A DNA stretch of 35,619 bases from Opitutia bacterium (GCA_002730975.1 PCBO01000036.1:46124-81742), one strand, 5' to 3'; shown: positions 7,536 to 16,792, counted from the stretch's first letter. Program-made: numbers and translations. The notes: generated from the sequence alone by a model not told the origin.

Positions 7536-10283
7536 TTAGCTTTCGACAGCAGCTTGTGCTGCTGCTAGACGAGCGGTTGGAACTCGGTAAGGAGAGCAAC
7601 TAACATAGTGGAGTCCTATCTTGTGACAAAACTTGACACTTTCGGGATCGCCACCATGCTCTCCACAGATACCCAGCTTAATGTTGCGGCGACTCTTTTT
7701 ACCCAGCTTTACCGCCATTTCCATCAACTTCCCTACACCGCTCTGATCGACACTGGCAAAAGGGTTTTGGGAAAGAATATCAAGCTCGGTATAATTAGAC
7801 AGAAAGCTACCGGAATCATCACGGCTCATACCCAAAGCCGTCTGTGTCAGATCATTAGTTCCAAAACTAAAGAACTGAGCTGTTCTGGCTATCTCGTCGG
7901 CAGTCAAGGCTGCTCTCGGAATTTCGATCATTGTGCCAACCAGATATTTCACCTTGGCTCCCTTGGCCGCAAAAACTTCCTTGGCTACACGATGAATAAC
8001 CTCAACCTGAAGATCGAGTTCCTTAGAGAAACCAACGAGAGGAACCATGAGTTCAGGGGTAACGTCGGTTCCACCGGCTTGCACTTGAACGGCGGCCTCA
8101 AAAATAGCCCGAGCCTGCATTTCCGTTACCTCCGGATATGAAATCCCGAGACGACAACCACGGTGGCCCAGCATAGGATTGAATTCATGAAGATCTTCAA
8201 CGCGCCTTTTAATCGAGGCTAGTGAAACGCCCAATTTTTTTGCAAGACCACGCTGAGCAGATTCATCATGAGGGAGAAACTCATGAAGAGGCGGGTCGAG
8301 CAAGCGAATGGTAGCCGGACGACCTTCGAGGGCCTTGAAAATTCCGGCGAAATCCCGCCGCTGGTAGGGCAGAAGCTTCTTTAAAGCTTTGCGGCGAGTA
8401 GCTTCTTCCTCGGCCAAAATCATTTCGCGCATGGCGTCGATCCGGTTGCCCTCGAAAAACATATGCTCGGTACGGCAAAGACCAATTCCCGATGCGCCGA
8501 AAGCGATTGCATTAGCAACTTGTGACGGAGAGTCGGCATTGGTCCGAACACCTAGCTTGGTAGCTTTTTCGCACCAATCCATCAACTTTGCAAAATTCTT
8601 GTAATCGTTACTCTTTTTAGGATCCAACTTTTTATCTACGAGAACTTGGATGATCTCGGATGGAGCTGTTTTGAGCTCACCTGAAAACACCTCGCCACTC
8701 GTACCATCGATTGAAAGGTAGTCGCCTTCCTTGAAGATCTTTCCGGCAACTTTGACCGTGCGAGCCTTGTAATCGACTTCCAGGTCAGCGGCACCACATA
8801 CGCAAACTTTGCCCATCTGACGTGCAACCAAGGCAGCGTGAGAGGAGACTCCACCACGAGAAGTGAGAATCCCCGCTGCTGCAATCATACCGCGCAAGTC
8901 TTCAGGGGAAGTTTCAACGCGAGTGAGCAATACGGGACCCTTCTTCGCTTCGATAACAGCTCGATCGGCATTAAGAAAAATGCGACCACTCGCAGCACCG
9001 GGGCCAGCGGGCAAACCTTTGCAAAGGAGGTCGGCTTTCTTTACCGCAGCGACGTCGAAGACAGGTGACAAAACTTGGTCAAGTTGGTCCGCAGGAACTC
9101 GAGTTATTGCCGTTTTCCAGTCGATAAGACGTTCCTTAACCATCTCGACTGCGATACGAACTGCAGCAATGCCTGTCCGCTTGCCGTTACGGGTTTGCAG
9201 CATGTACAGCTTTCCGTCCTCGATTGTAAACTCGAAGTCCTGCATATCCTTAAAGTGCTTCTCAAGTTTCTTTTGGACAGCTACCAAACCATTGAAGGAT
9301 TTGGGAAGAACTCGCTTGAGCTGGGAGACGGGACGAGGAGTACGAACACCGGCAACCACGTCTTCTCCTTGAGCGTTGGTGAGAAATTCTCCATAGAGCA
9401 CTTTCTCGCCGCTCGCGGGATCACGAGTAAAACCTACTCCCGATCCCGATTTTTTACCGGAATTTCCGAAAACCATGGCTTGAACGTTCACTGCGGTTCC
9501 CCATGAAGCTGGAATACCGTATTTTTTTCGATAGACATCGGCCCTGTCGTTCATCCAAGAACCGAAGACGGCACCGACAGAACCCCAAAGTTGCTCCCAA
9601 GGGCAAGTCGGGAAATCGCTCCCGGCGCGCTCTCTAACCAATGATTTGAACCGAGAAACGAGCTCTTTCATTTGGGTGACGTTAAGGCGATTGTCGTCAA
9701 TCTCGCCTTTCTCGTTCGGAAAGAGTTCCTCCTTCAAACCGTCGATTGCGCTTTCAAAGGGATCGTCTTCCTCGCCTTCCAACTTCTGAACTCCCATCAC
9801 GACGTCGCCGTACATTTGAATAAAACGCCTGTAACAATCCCATGCAAAACGAGAATTTCCAGAGGAGGAGGCAAGGGCTTCAACCGTTTCGTCATTCAAG
9901 CCGAGATTAAGAACGGTGTCCATCATTCCCGGCATGGAGTCGCGTGCACCCGATCGAACCGAGAGTAGGAGCGGATTTTTGACATCGCCCAGTTTCTTAC
10001 CAAGCTGTTTCTCCGTAAGTGCGACGGACTTGCGGACCTGTTCCGCCAAAACCTCAGGATAACTTTGATTATTCGCGTAGAAGTGGCTACAAACCTCCGT
10101 CGTGATGGTGAAGCCGGGAGGAACAGGCAACCCGATGCGCGCCATTTCGGCCAAATTAGCGCCCTTTCCCCCGAGGAGGGAACGTTGCGAGGCATCTCCA
10201 TCGGTCTTTTTGCCAAAGTCATATACGTACTTGTGGGCAGTTGATTTTGATTTTTTAACTGTCTTTTTTTGCTTTTTAGCCAT
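7536..10283 (-). CDS. ppdK: Pyruvate, phosphate dikinase
   Basis: 915 residues. It interconverts pyruvate, ATP and phosphate with phosphoenolpyruvate, AMP and pyrophosphate in the cytoplasm. An N-terminal Lys-rich tail ([15 protein letters not shown]) precedes the ATP-grasp domain (about 20-370, with [20 protein letters not shown]). The swivelling phosphohistidine domain contains [15 protein letters not shown] with catalytic H482. The C-terminal PEP/pyruvate TIM barrel (about 560-900) has [11 protein letters not shown] and [10 protein letters not shown] with C873, the usual acid-base cysteine. It is slightly longer than typical (about 880). The Thr that usually precedes Ser-His in GGMTSH is Ser here, a conservative change. 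It is divergent from tatC and has no Shine-Dalgarno. A hairpin terminator follows. Confidence 0.96.
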   Translation of the reverse strand: MAKKQKKTVKKSKSTAHKYVYDFGKKTDGDASQRSLLGGKGANLAEMARIGLPVPPGFTITTEVCSHFYANNQSYPEVLAEQVRKSVALTEKQLGKKLGDVKNPLLLSVRSGARDSMPGMMDTVLNLGLNDETVEALASSSGNSRFAWDCYRRFIQMYGDVVMGVQKLEGEEDDPFESAIDGLKEELFPNEKGEIDDNRLNVTQMKELVSRFKSLVRERAGSDFPTCPWEQLWGSVGAVFGSWMNDRADVYRKKYGIPASWGTAVNVQAMVFGNSGKKSGSGVGFTRDPASGEKVLYGEFLTNAQGEDVVAGVRTPRPVSQLKRVLPKSFNGLVAVQKKLEKHFKDMQDFEFTIEDGKLYMLQTRNGKRTGIAAVRIAVEMVKERLIDWKTAITRVPADQLDQVLSPVFDVAAVKKADLLCKGLPAGPGAASGRIFLNADRAVIEAKKGPVLLTRVETSPEDLRGMIAAAGILTSRGGVSSHAALVARQMGKVCVCGAADLEVDYKARTVKVAGKIFKEGDYLSIDGTSGEVFSGELKTAPSEIIQVLVDKKLDPKKSNDYKNFAKLMDWCEKATKLGVRTNADSPSQVANAIAFGASGIGLCRTEHMFFEGNRIDAMREMILAEEEATRRKALKKLLPYQRRDFAGIFKALEGRPATIRLLDPPLHEFLPHDESAQRGLAKKLGVSLASIKRRVEDLHEFNPMLGHRGCRLGISYPEVTEMQARAIFEAAVQVQAGGTDVTPELMVPLVGFSKELDLQVEVIHRVAKEVFAAKGAKVKYLVGTMIEIPRAALTADEIARTAQFFSFGTNDLTQTALGMSRDDSGSFLSNYTELDILSQNPFASVDQSGVGKLMEMAVKLGKKSRRNIKLGICGEHGGDPESVKFCHKIGLHYVSCSPYRVPTARLAAAQAAVES

Positions 10284-10537
10284 GTTTAATGCGAGTTTGT
10301 ATATAATTTAAAAAAAAATGGAAAAATTCAGATGGGCAGAGGAGGCAGAATTAAAAGAGGAAAACTTCTAAGAATAATTAATGGCAATTTGAGAAATATT
10401 GTCAACGCGCTACTTCCAACATGGCAAGAGGGCTAAGTTGCTAAAATAGTTTTGCCAATCCTATCGATTTGAGGCTTAGAATGAAAGGTTCAAGGCAAAG
10501 TAATTAGAACGGAAATGTTGCCTGAATTACCATTACG
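10284..10537. other. Divergent intergenic region ppdK/tatC
   Basis: 254 AT-rich bases between the divergent starts of ppdK and tatC. A run of T followed by AAATTATATA lies just upstream of the ppdK start on the minus strand and could include its -10 region. No further feature is seen. Confidence 0.35.
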
Positions 10538-12022
10538 ATGAGTGATCAAGAACCAGTCGAAGAAAAAAAACCGAGAACCTTTGCGGAACGTTTCCGCGAT
10601 GATGGATTGATCGGGGCACTCAAACCAAAAGAAAAAAAGAATCCGGATCCGAACCAGATGCATTTCCTCGAGCACCTCGAAGATTTGCGCTGGGTCATAT
10701 TCAAGTGTGCAATTTCATTTATCATAGGATGCCTTACAGTTGCCATATTTATTGACGAATCCGTCCAGATTCTCCAGCAACCGCTGGTCGTAGCAGTGGA
10801 CGACTTTGGAGAAATCGACGTCGACCTTCAAAGCATGGGTCTCGAACAATATATAGAACCCCTCCATGACAAGGACATCGATCTAGGCACTTTGAGAAAC
10901 GCTGATGAGCAGACTCTCATCAAATGGGAAATTGACGACCCGCACCACAGAACTCGAATTCTTTCACACTTTAAAGCCGGTCAAAACCGTCACCTGCTGC
11001 AGGTCATACGCTCCTATTCTCCCATTTTCATTGCAATGAAGATATGTTTTTTGGGCGGCTTGGGAATTTCTTTGCCCTTTATTTTCTACTTCATCGGTGG
11101 GTTCGTGGTCCCCGGACTATCTATCAAAGAAAAATCAGTGCTTTTTCCCGGTTGCGTTGTGGCCTTTATTCTATTCCTGGCCGGTGCAGCAATGACATAC
11201 TTCGTCATTCTACCTTTCTCGCTAGCCTTTACCATCGAGTTCACTTTCGATGTGCTAGGACTCGATACTTACAGACCCGAGGCGGGCAACTATTACAGTA
11301 CCGTGATCTGGATGACCTTCGCCGTAGGACTTGCCTTCGAATTCCCTCTCATCATCGTACTGCTAACTTGGATCGGTGTCCTTTCGGTAGAGAAACTGAG
11401 AAGCAACCGACGCATAGTATTTGTAATTCTAATGGTTTCGGCGGCACTGATTACGCCTGGTGGAGATCCGGTGAGCCTTAGTATACTCACGATCCCCCTG
11501 TACATACTTTATGAGCTTTCCATACTCTCTGGTTGCATTATTGAGCGAAGGCGAAAGAAAAAGGAATGGGAAGAATGGGACGAAGATATAGACGGACACC
11601 GACCAGAGAAGCCGGATATGGGGATTGGTTTGAACAAAAAGTTAATAACCGTGGTAGTCTTCATTGCTGGAATCTTGGTATGGTTAGCCGTAAACAAAAA
11701 AGAACAGCTCTCTGATTTCATGGATACTGCACGAAATTTTGGCAGTTTTGGCGGAAAGGAAGAAGCTAACGGCAAAGCCAAAGGCACCTTGTCGAAAAAT
11801 CTCGATGCCGAACAACCGATTAAGCAGATGGAAGAAACATCGACCACCAACGAAGAAAAAATCAATTTGGAAATCGGCTCCACTCTTCAATTACGCCTTC
11901 AACTGCCCAATGACGTTGATTTAAATCGAACCGAAGGAAATGGAACCCTCCTATTTGAAGCACAAGTAATTGGAATCAATCCAGCGGAGAGGGCTCTCTC
12001 GGAAAACAATGAATCAAAATAA
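10538..12022 (+). CDS. tatC: Twin-arginine translocase subunit TatC, extended form
   Basis: 494 residues, about twice the usual 250. TatC is the core membrane receptor of the Tat pathway, which exports folded proteins bearing RR signal peptides. A charged cytoplasmic N-terminus includes the typical HLEDLRW (46-52). TM1 is about 53-73. A soluble insert of roughly 85 residues (about 74-160) should be periplasmic. TM2 (about 165-190), TM3 (201-224), TM4 (253-277), TM5 (292-306) and TM6 (311-332) follow, with the conserved glutamate E268 in LAFEFP (counterpart of E. coli E170). After a basic/acidic loop there is a seventh helix (about 368-386) and a soluble tail to residue 494. No tatA or tatB is nearby. 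A Tat-type substrate (the oxidoreductase ending at 22702) is in the same window. Confidence 0.92.
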   Translation: MSDQEPVEEKKPRTFAERFRDDGLIGALKPKEKKNPDPNQMHFLEHLEDLRWVIFKCAISFIIGCLTVAIFIDESVQILQQPLVVAVDDFGEIDVDLQSMGLEQYIEPLHDKDIDLGTLRNADEQTLIKWEIDDPHHRTRILSHFKAGQNRHLLQVIRSYSPIFIAMKICFLGGLGISLPFIFYFIGGFVVPGLSIKEKSVLFPGCVVAFILFLAGAAMTYFVILPFSLAFTIEFTFDVLGLDTYRPEAGNYYSTVIWMTFAVGLAFEFPLIIVLLTWIGVLSVEKLRSNRRIVFVILMVSAALITPGGDPVSLSILTIPLYILYELSILSGCIIERRRKKKEWEEWDEDIDGHRPEKPDMGIGLNKKLITVVVFIAGILVWLAVNKKEQLSDFMDTARNFGSFGGKEEANGKAKGTLSKNLDAEQPIKQMEETSTTNEEKINLEIGSTLQLRLQLPNDVDLNRTEGNGTLLFEAQVIGINPAERALSENNESK

Positions 12023-12130
12023 TGGTGGTTCGCAAAACTTAGCAAGAAGCAACTAGCTAGGCTTTGACTTGCTGATTTCAAATAAGTTTTAAGTATACCC
12101 TTGACGGGTTCAGCTGGCAGACCATGTAAG

Positions 12131-12616
12131 ATGGTCATGGCAAAGAATAAAATCAAGGATTTTGGAATAACACTTAAAAAAGAGAGGAAGCTCAGGGGAT
12201 TCACCCAAGGTCAATTGGCCAAGGAGTCAGGGGTGGCAACTTCCATTGTCAACGACCTTGAAAACGGAATCCGACATGCCGGAATCAAGAGCTTGGCGAA
12301 AATCGCCAAGGGTCTTGGAATGAAAGAAGAGCGCGAATTAAGTTTTCTTTTGACAGGGATTGTTTTCTCCAAGCGGGATCAGGTTTTGCCAGATTTGGAC
12401 AATTATCACCCCGTGCTTTACAACTTCCTCCCCTACTCGCTGCGACTACAGGGAATAAGCCCTGAGGAAATACTTGATGTACTTCCCCCGACCACTGCGG
12501 GGGAGCCGCTAGAGGTACACTTAAAAAATGGTACTGTGATCTCGATGAAGGTTGCCTTCAAATTAACCACGTCGCCCACCCCCCCGACTATCAAAGGAAA
12601 TAGTGACGGAAAATGA
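12131..12616 (+). CDS. XRE-family helix-turn-helix regulator
   Basis: 161 residues from ATG 12131; ATG 12137 and an upstream TTG at 12101 are alternatives. Residues about 11-66 form a lambda-Cro/C1-type HTH (KKERKLRGFTQGQLAKESGV, then SIVNDLENGIRHAGIKSLAK). The C-terminal 90 residues are not recognised; they include FSKRDQVLPDL, a Tyr/Pro-rich middle and a short beta-like end. It is probably a DNA-binding regulator; its target is unknown, though autoregulation is common in the family. Its stop overlaps the next start (ATGA at 12613-12616), so it is likely co-translated with the Hsp15-like protein. Confidence 0.85.
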   Translation: MVMAKNKIKDFGITLKKERKLRGFTQGQLAKESGVATSIVNDLENGIRHAGIKSLAKIAKGLGMKEERELSFLLTGIVFSKRDQVLPDLDNYHPVLYNFLPYSLRLQGISPEEILDVLPPTTAGEPLEVHLKNGTVISMKVAFKLTTSPTPPTIKGNSDGK

Positions 12617-13011
12617 CTGATTGCGAAAGCACGGTGCGGGTCGATAAGTGGTTGTGGGCTACAAGAATATTCAAGACTCGTTCTCTGGCCAGCGAATCCT
12701 GCAAAGCAGGAAAGGTAAAAGTTGCAGACTTGAAAGCCAAGCCCTCGCGAGAGGTGACTCCCGGAGATATCATTACAGTGAGAAAGAACGGCGTGAACAT
12801 GAGGTTAAAAGTCCTAGAAATTATAGAAAAACGGGTAGGAGCTAAAACCGTGGCAGAATACCTCAAAGACCTAACGCCGGAAGAAGACTATGCCGCAGCT
12901 AGAGAACATCGGAAAACAATGCCTCAGTTCAGTCGGAGTTCGAGTACGCCGCGCCCCACGAGGAAGGAGAGGCAAGCTTGGGAAGAATTTTTTGCAAAAG
13001 AAAACAAGTAG
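12613..13011 (+). CDS. hslR: S4-domain RNA-binding protein, Hsp15-like
   Basis: 132 residues. An N-terminal S4 domain (about 8-70) begins VRVDKWLWATRIFKTRSLA and continues GKVKVADLKAKPSREV, closely following the E. coli Hsp15 (HslR) pattern. The C-terminal tail is basic, ending in PTRKERQAWEEFFAKENK, again like Hsp15 (PDKKERR). Hsp15 binds 50S subunits carrying a blocked nascent chain-tRNA, and the related RqcP acts in ribosome quality control. The start overlaps the stop of the HTH gene by four bases. hflX, another ribosome-rescue factor, is in the same window but not in the same operon. Confidence 0.9.
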   Translation: MTDCESTVRVDKWLWATRIFKTRSLASESCKAGKVKVADLKAKPSREVTPGDIITVRKNGVNMRLKVLEIIEKRVGAKTVAEYLKDLTPEEDYAAAREHRKTMPQFSRSSSTPRPTRKERQAWEEFFAKENK

Positions 13012-13077
13012 AGCGCCACTCGACCAACCCGTCGCAAAAACTACCGCATTCGAACTCCTAAAGTTGGCAAAATCCGC

Positions 13078-14151
13078 TTAATCACCATCCAAAATGCGAC
13101 CGATACCTCCGAGAACAGAACCTTCTCCCTGAGACTTCCCGCCAACCGACGGAGCCGACTGTAATATCCGATCGGCTAAGCGAGAAAATGGTAGACTCTG
13201 CAACCAAACGGTCCCGTGCCCACTTAGGGTAGCGAGAAAAAGGCCTTCTCCACCAAAAAACATGGACTTGAGACCTCCGGCCATTTGAACATCGTACTCA
13301 ATACCAGAAGTGAAGGCCACGATGCATCCGGTGTCCACCCGAAGGGTTTGACCATTCAACTCCTTTTTAACAACAGTGCCTCCGGCGTGGGAAAAAGCCA
13401 TGCCGTCACCTTTTAATTTTTGCAGAATAAAGCCCTCACCTCCAAAAAAACCTGCCCCAAGTCGCTTCTGAAAAGCAATTGAAATCTCCGTTCCATGGGC
13501 AGCGCAAAGAAAAGAGTCTTTTTGACAAAACACCTCTTTTCCCAACTCGGCCATATTCAGATCTAGAATCTTGCCGGGATAAGGAGCCGCAAATGCCACG
13601 CGCCTCTTGCCCGATCCATTGTTAGCAAAATGGGTCAAGAATATGGATTCTCCCGTCAGAACACGCTTGCCTGCACTAAGAAGCTTGCCAAAGAGTCCTT
13701 CATTTGGGTGCGAACCATCACCCATCTTGGCCTCAAAGGAAATACCGTCTTCCATATAATTCATGGCTCCGGCCTCAGCGATGACGGTCTCTCCGGGATC
13801 CAGTTCCACCTCGACTACCTGAAGGTCGTCTCCGATCACTTCGTAGTCAATTTCATCGCAACGGATTGAACCCGTGGTGGAGGCGGGGACGCTCGCTGCT
13901 CCACCCGTCACCTGGGAAGGCGGAAGCAAGACCGAGTCAGGTACAGAAGGGTGCGGCGAGAGAGAGCTCACTGAGTGCGATACTGGAAGCGAATTTGCAA
14001 GGATGCTGGAAAGAGTTGACCATTCGGCGGCTCCGACTGCAGCAATTTCCGTATCATCCTTAATCTCCCCGTTAGCGTGAATTTCTCGGAGTCTGTCTTC
14101 CCCTAAAGGTCCGGCGGTGTTACCATTTGAATCGATGTAGTAGTACTGCAT
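13078..14151 (-). CDS. GYF_2 domain fused to AIM24 (TIGR00266-type) domain
   Basis: 357 residues. Residues 1-52 form a GYF_2 domain ([20 protein letters not shown], with W44 at the expected distance). A Ser/Pro-rich linker (55-92) follows. Residues about 95-325 are an AIM24/TIGR00266 beta-helix domain: [18 protein letters not shown], then [49 protein letters not shown] and GTVWLQSLP. The TIGR00266 proteins are widespread and of uncertain function; the yeast namesake AIM24 affects mitochondrial architecture. There is no signal peptide or membrane helix, so a cytoplasmic or membrane-peripheral location is likely. It is a single gene, convergent with hslR and divergent from the repeat lipoprotein. 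Its GYF_2 domain pairs it with the first gene of the window. Confidence 0.9.
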   Translation of the reverse strand: MQYYYIDSNGNTAGPLGEDRLREIHANGEIKDDTEIAAVGAAEWSTLSSILANSLPVSHSVSSLSPHPSVPDSVLLPPSQVTGGAASVPASTTGSIRCDEIDYEVIGDDLQVVEVELDPGETVIAEAGAMNYMEDGISFEAKMGDGSHPNEGLFGKLLSAGKRVLTGESIFLTHFANNGSGKRRVAFAAPYPGKILDLNMAELGKEVFCQKDSFLCAAHGTEISIAFQKRLGAGFFGGEGFILQKLKGDGMAFSHAGGTVVKKELNGQTLRVDTGCIVAFTSGIEYDVQMAGGLKSMFFGGEGLFLATLSGHGTVWLQSLPFSRLADRILQSAPSVGGKSQGEGSVLGGIGRILDGD

Positions 14152-14324
14152 AGATTTACCAAATGATCAAAAGAACTCTTAGAAGGCAAACCCGTTCCAA
14201 CCCATAGCTACACGATCGAAGGTATTTAAATCTCAATGAAATAATCAACCTTGGTTTTCAGTATTTCATGAGCCAAGCGAAACCTTAAAAACCTCTTGCA
14301 ACCGCAACAAGCGACACACAGTAT

Positions 14325-16433
14325 ATGCAAAAAGCTATGAAAACGCCATTCTGTATCTCCGTTTGCATTTCCCTCCTATCCTTAGTTTTTGGTTGCGTCA
14401 GTTCGACTCAACTAACCACCGATGAACAAACGGTCATGCTCCACTGGCTCGATCAAGGGAACGATGGGCAGATTCGCCTAGTCGGAGGGGAAGGCAACGC
14501 GACGGAGGAATCCCCCCTTTTTACCGGACGAGCAATCGAGACTTTCGAGCAGAGTCCCACAAAATCAATATCTTCGTGGCATGCGGGCAAGCGACATGGA
14601 TTTACCACAGAATATTATTATAATGGTCGCAAAAGACGTGAAATTTCCTTTAATGGAGGTGAACGAGACGGTCCTTCAAGAGAATACAGAATAACAGGGG
14701 AGTTATTGAGGGAAGAAAACTATCGCAAAGGAAAGCTAAACGGGGTCAAGGCTGAATGGTTTCCAAACGGAAACAAAGCTTTCGCAGTCGAGTTGCGTAA
14801 CGAAAAGCCACACGGTGAGTCACTTGAGTGGTATGAAGATGGTCGCCGAAAGTCCTCTACGATTTATCGGCATGGGCTTCGTGAGGGGCCCGCCTCCGAA
14901 TGGTATTCCACAGGACAACCGAAATTTCGTGTTTATTACCAACGCGACGAGATGCACGGCATTCGCACGGTCTGGTACGAAAATGGAAAACAACGCCTAA
15001 TGGCAAGCTTCGTTAAAGACAAAAAAGAGGGAAATGCAAAAGGTTGGTTTGAAAACGGACAGCAAGCGTTCGACTACAATTGGCAAGATGACAAAGAGCA
15101 TGGGATTTGCTCCGAATGGGATGAAGACGGCAAGAAAATTTCAGAAATCAGATTCGAAAACGGTGAACCGGTTCAAGACCTGCTTAATGTAATAGAGAGT
15201 TCCAAAGAAGTACTACCAACGACGCCCTCGGTCGAGCCTAGCACCCCTGCAGTTACGGAAGAACCGGGTGAACCCACATCCGAAACTCCAAGTTCTCGAG
15301 AAGAACCTGAGATTCCCTCTTCGACTCCACCTACACCTCCCTCCCTCAAGCCAGATCCATTTGCTCCCCCCGTACCTACGCCACCGCCACCAAGCGAACC
15401 TGCCCCGGATCCAACACCTGAACCATTGCCCAAGCCAAGTCCCGAACCTACTCCGCTTCTTCCCCCACTTGAACCGGAAACCCCACAAAGTTCACCTCCG
15501 AAGATACCCGCCCCGCCCGCATTTGATCCGTTTGTCGCACCTGACGAAACGAAAAAAACCACCTCTCCGGTTCCAGTAATTGAACCACCGACAGCACCAA
15601 CGCCACCACCACCTTTCCCAAATTCCGGAACCCCAACACCGGTACCCCCACCTCCCGCGCCTCCTGCGTTTGATCCTTTCTCCACGCCCACACCCGAAAC
15701 AAAACCCAACTTACCGGCTCCCATCACACCAATTGATCCCTTTGCTCCGGAACCACCCGCTCCGCCCCCGCCTCCATCCTTGCCTCCTGCGCTCGAGCCG
15801 GAACCTTTTACTCCCCCTCCACCACCAGAAGGTTTTCCCGAACCATCGCCAACGCCTCCAACACCCTCACCACAGGACCCAGCAGGTATAGATCCGTTTT
15901 CCGGAACCACAACACCCTTTACACCCCCTCCTCCACCTGATGACACTGTTAATCCATTTGATTCTCCACCTTTGCCCGAGGCGCCTGATCCGTTCTCACC
16001 TGACTTGCCTCCACCTCCTCCGAGCGAGGAGATCCCCGCACCACCAGTTCTCAGGCCAGAAGAACCTGCAATCATCTCACCTCCAGTTAATGTCCCTGAA
16101 CCCAAAAGCCTCATCTCCAATCCTCCGACCCCAGAAGAGCCTCCGCCCCTGCCAAGCATTCCGCTGGAAGATATATTTGATGCGCCGCCAACTCCTCCTA
16201 AAGCATCGGCATCCACCCCCACTCCGCCAAGCGGCAAAGCCCCCCCCACCAAGCCTTCCGAGGAAACAGATCCTTTCGACTCAGCAGTTCCTACCACACC
16301 CAAGGTACCTGAACTGAACGATCCCTTTTCGAGTCCTCCTCCGCCAGTAGCACCTCCTCCGCCAGTGGCACCTCCTCCTCCACCCGCTGATTTCGATCCG
16401 TTTTCGCTACCGCCTCCGCCACTGAATAATTAG
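14325..16433 (+). CDS. MORN_2/YwqK-repeat lipoprotein with long proline-rich DPF tail
   Basis: 702 residues; M5 (14337) is an alternative start. The N-terminus is a lipoprotein-type signal (hydrophobic CISVCISLLSLVFGC, modified Cys probably C24). Residues 85-276 hold eight consecutive 24-residue repeats of the MORN_2/YwqK type (pattern hydrophobic-x-x-G-x-x-x-G-x-x-x-x-W/Y-Y-x-x-G-x), with a partial ninth. From about residue 290 to the end the protein is disordered and Pro/Thr/Ser/Glu-rich. It carries nine DPF motifs (first at 344, last at 691), one NPF and one EPF, many preceded by hydrophobic residues (AFDPF, PIDPF, GIDPF). The tail ends in PPPPVA-type tandem repeats. YwqK repeats occur in many surface and toxin-associated proteins. 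No catalytic domain is visible. It could be an outer-membrane anchored scaffold that binds partners through the tail. Confidence 0.85.
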   Translation: MQKAMKTPFCISVCISLLSLVFGCVSSTQLTTDEQTVMLHWLDQGNDGQIRLVGGEGNATEESPLFTGRAIETFEQSPTKSISSWHAGKRHGFTTEYYYNGRKRREISFNGGERDGPSREYRITGELLREENYRKGKLNGVKAEWFPNGNKAFAVELRNEKPHGESLEWYEDGRRKSSTIYRHGLREGPASEWYSTGQPKFRVYYQRDEMHGIRTVWYENGKQRLMASFVKDKKEGNAKGWFENGQQAFDYNWQDDKEHGICSEWDEDGKKISEIRFENGEPVQDLLNVIESSKEVLPTTPSVEPSTPAVTEEPGEPTSETPSSREEPEIPSSTPPTPPSLKPDPFAPPVPTPPPPSEPAPDPTPEPLPKPSPEPTPLLPPLEPETPQSSPPKIPAPPAFDPFVAPDETKKTTSPVPVIEPPTAPTPPPPFPNSGTPTPVPPPPAPPAFDPFSTPTPETKPNLPAPITPIDPFAPEPPAPPPPPSLPPALEPEPFTPPPPPEGFPEPSPTPPTPSPQDPAGIDPFSGTTTPFTPPPPPDDTVNPFDSPPLPEAPDPFSPDLPPPPPSEEIPAPPVLRPEEPAIISPPVNVPEPKSLISNPPTPEEPPPLPSIPLEDIFDAPPTPPKASASTPTPPSGKAPPTKPSEETDPFDSAVPTTPKVPELNDPFSSPPPPVAPPPPVAPPPPPADFDPFSLPPPPLNN
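16335..16388 (+). repeat. 18-base tandem repeat in the proline-rich tail
   Basis: Two nearly identical 18-base units (16335-16352 and 16353-16370, differing at one base) and a diverged third encode PPPPVA, PPPPVA and PPPPPA at the C-terminal end of the repeat lipoprotein. The unit length keeps the reading frame, so copy-number changes would be tolerated. Confidence 0.75.
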
Positions 16434-16718
16434 ACCAAGTACCCATACAAAGTATAAACTCTTGAAAAATTGTGTGTCCGGGCAAAACGAATTCAAACTC
16501 CTTCTCTCTCTCAAAAGCTATTTGGATTTGTGAGTTTCTTGCCTAATTCAACCTTAGGTATCTTAATGAACAAGACATTTAAGCTGTTACCGGAATTCAG
16601 TGACAATCTTGTTGTATCCCTAATCCTGGGTGGCAAATCTATGACGAGGCCAGGAAGGGGGAAAACCTATTTCAATCCCTATCAATCGGGATGAATACGG
16701 TCTTTTCTAGTATCAAAA
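16434..16718. other. Intergenic region between the repeat lipoprotein gene and tRNA-Gln
   Basis: About 285 bases. A 74-codon plus-strand open frame (16470-16694) is present, but it has no recognisable domain, no Shine-Dalgarno and unconvincing composition, so I do not call it. No clear terminator hairpin for the lipoprotein gene or for the tRNA was found. Confidence 0.4.
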
Positions 16719-16792
16719 TGGCAGCCCGGCAGGGATTCGAACCCCGACTAGATGTACCAAAAACATCTGTGCTACCATTACACCACCAGGCT
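16719..16792 (-). tRNA. tRNA-Gln (anticodon UUG)
   Basis: 74 bases on the minus strand, with an encoded 3' CCA. The acceptor stem is AGCCTGG paired with CCGGGCT (one G-U). The D stem is GTGT/GCAC with loop containing GG. The anticodon stem is GATGT/ACATC, with loop TTTTGGT giving anticodon TTG. The T arm is CGGGG-TTCGAAT-CCCTG. The discriminator is G73. Pair 1-72 is A-U rather than the U-A typical of E. coli tRNA-Gln. Confidence 0.95.

Noticed and set aside
7608-8141. 177-codon plus-strand open frame
   Set aside because: Antisense to the C-terminal region of ppdK, which carries the catalytic Cys motif.
15173-16303. 376-codon minus-strand open frame, very Gly/Ser/Val-rich
   Set aside because: It is the antisense of the proline-rich tail; Pro codons read backwards give Gly. 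No domain and no independent evidence.
16470-16694. 74-codon plus-strand open frame between the lipoprotein gene and tRNA-Gln
   Set aside because: No ribosome binding site, domain or composition supporting translation.
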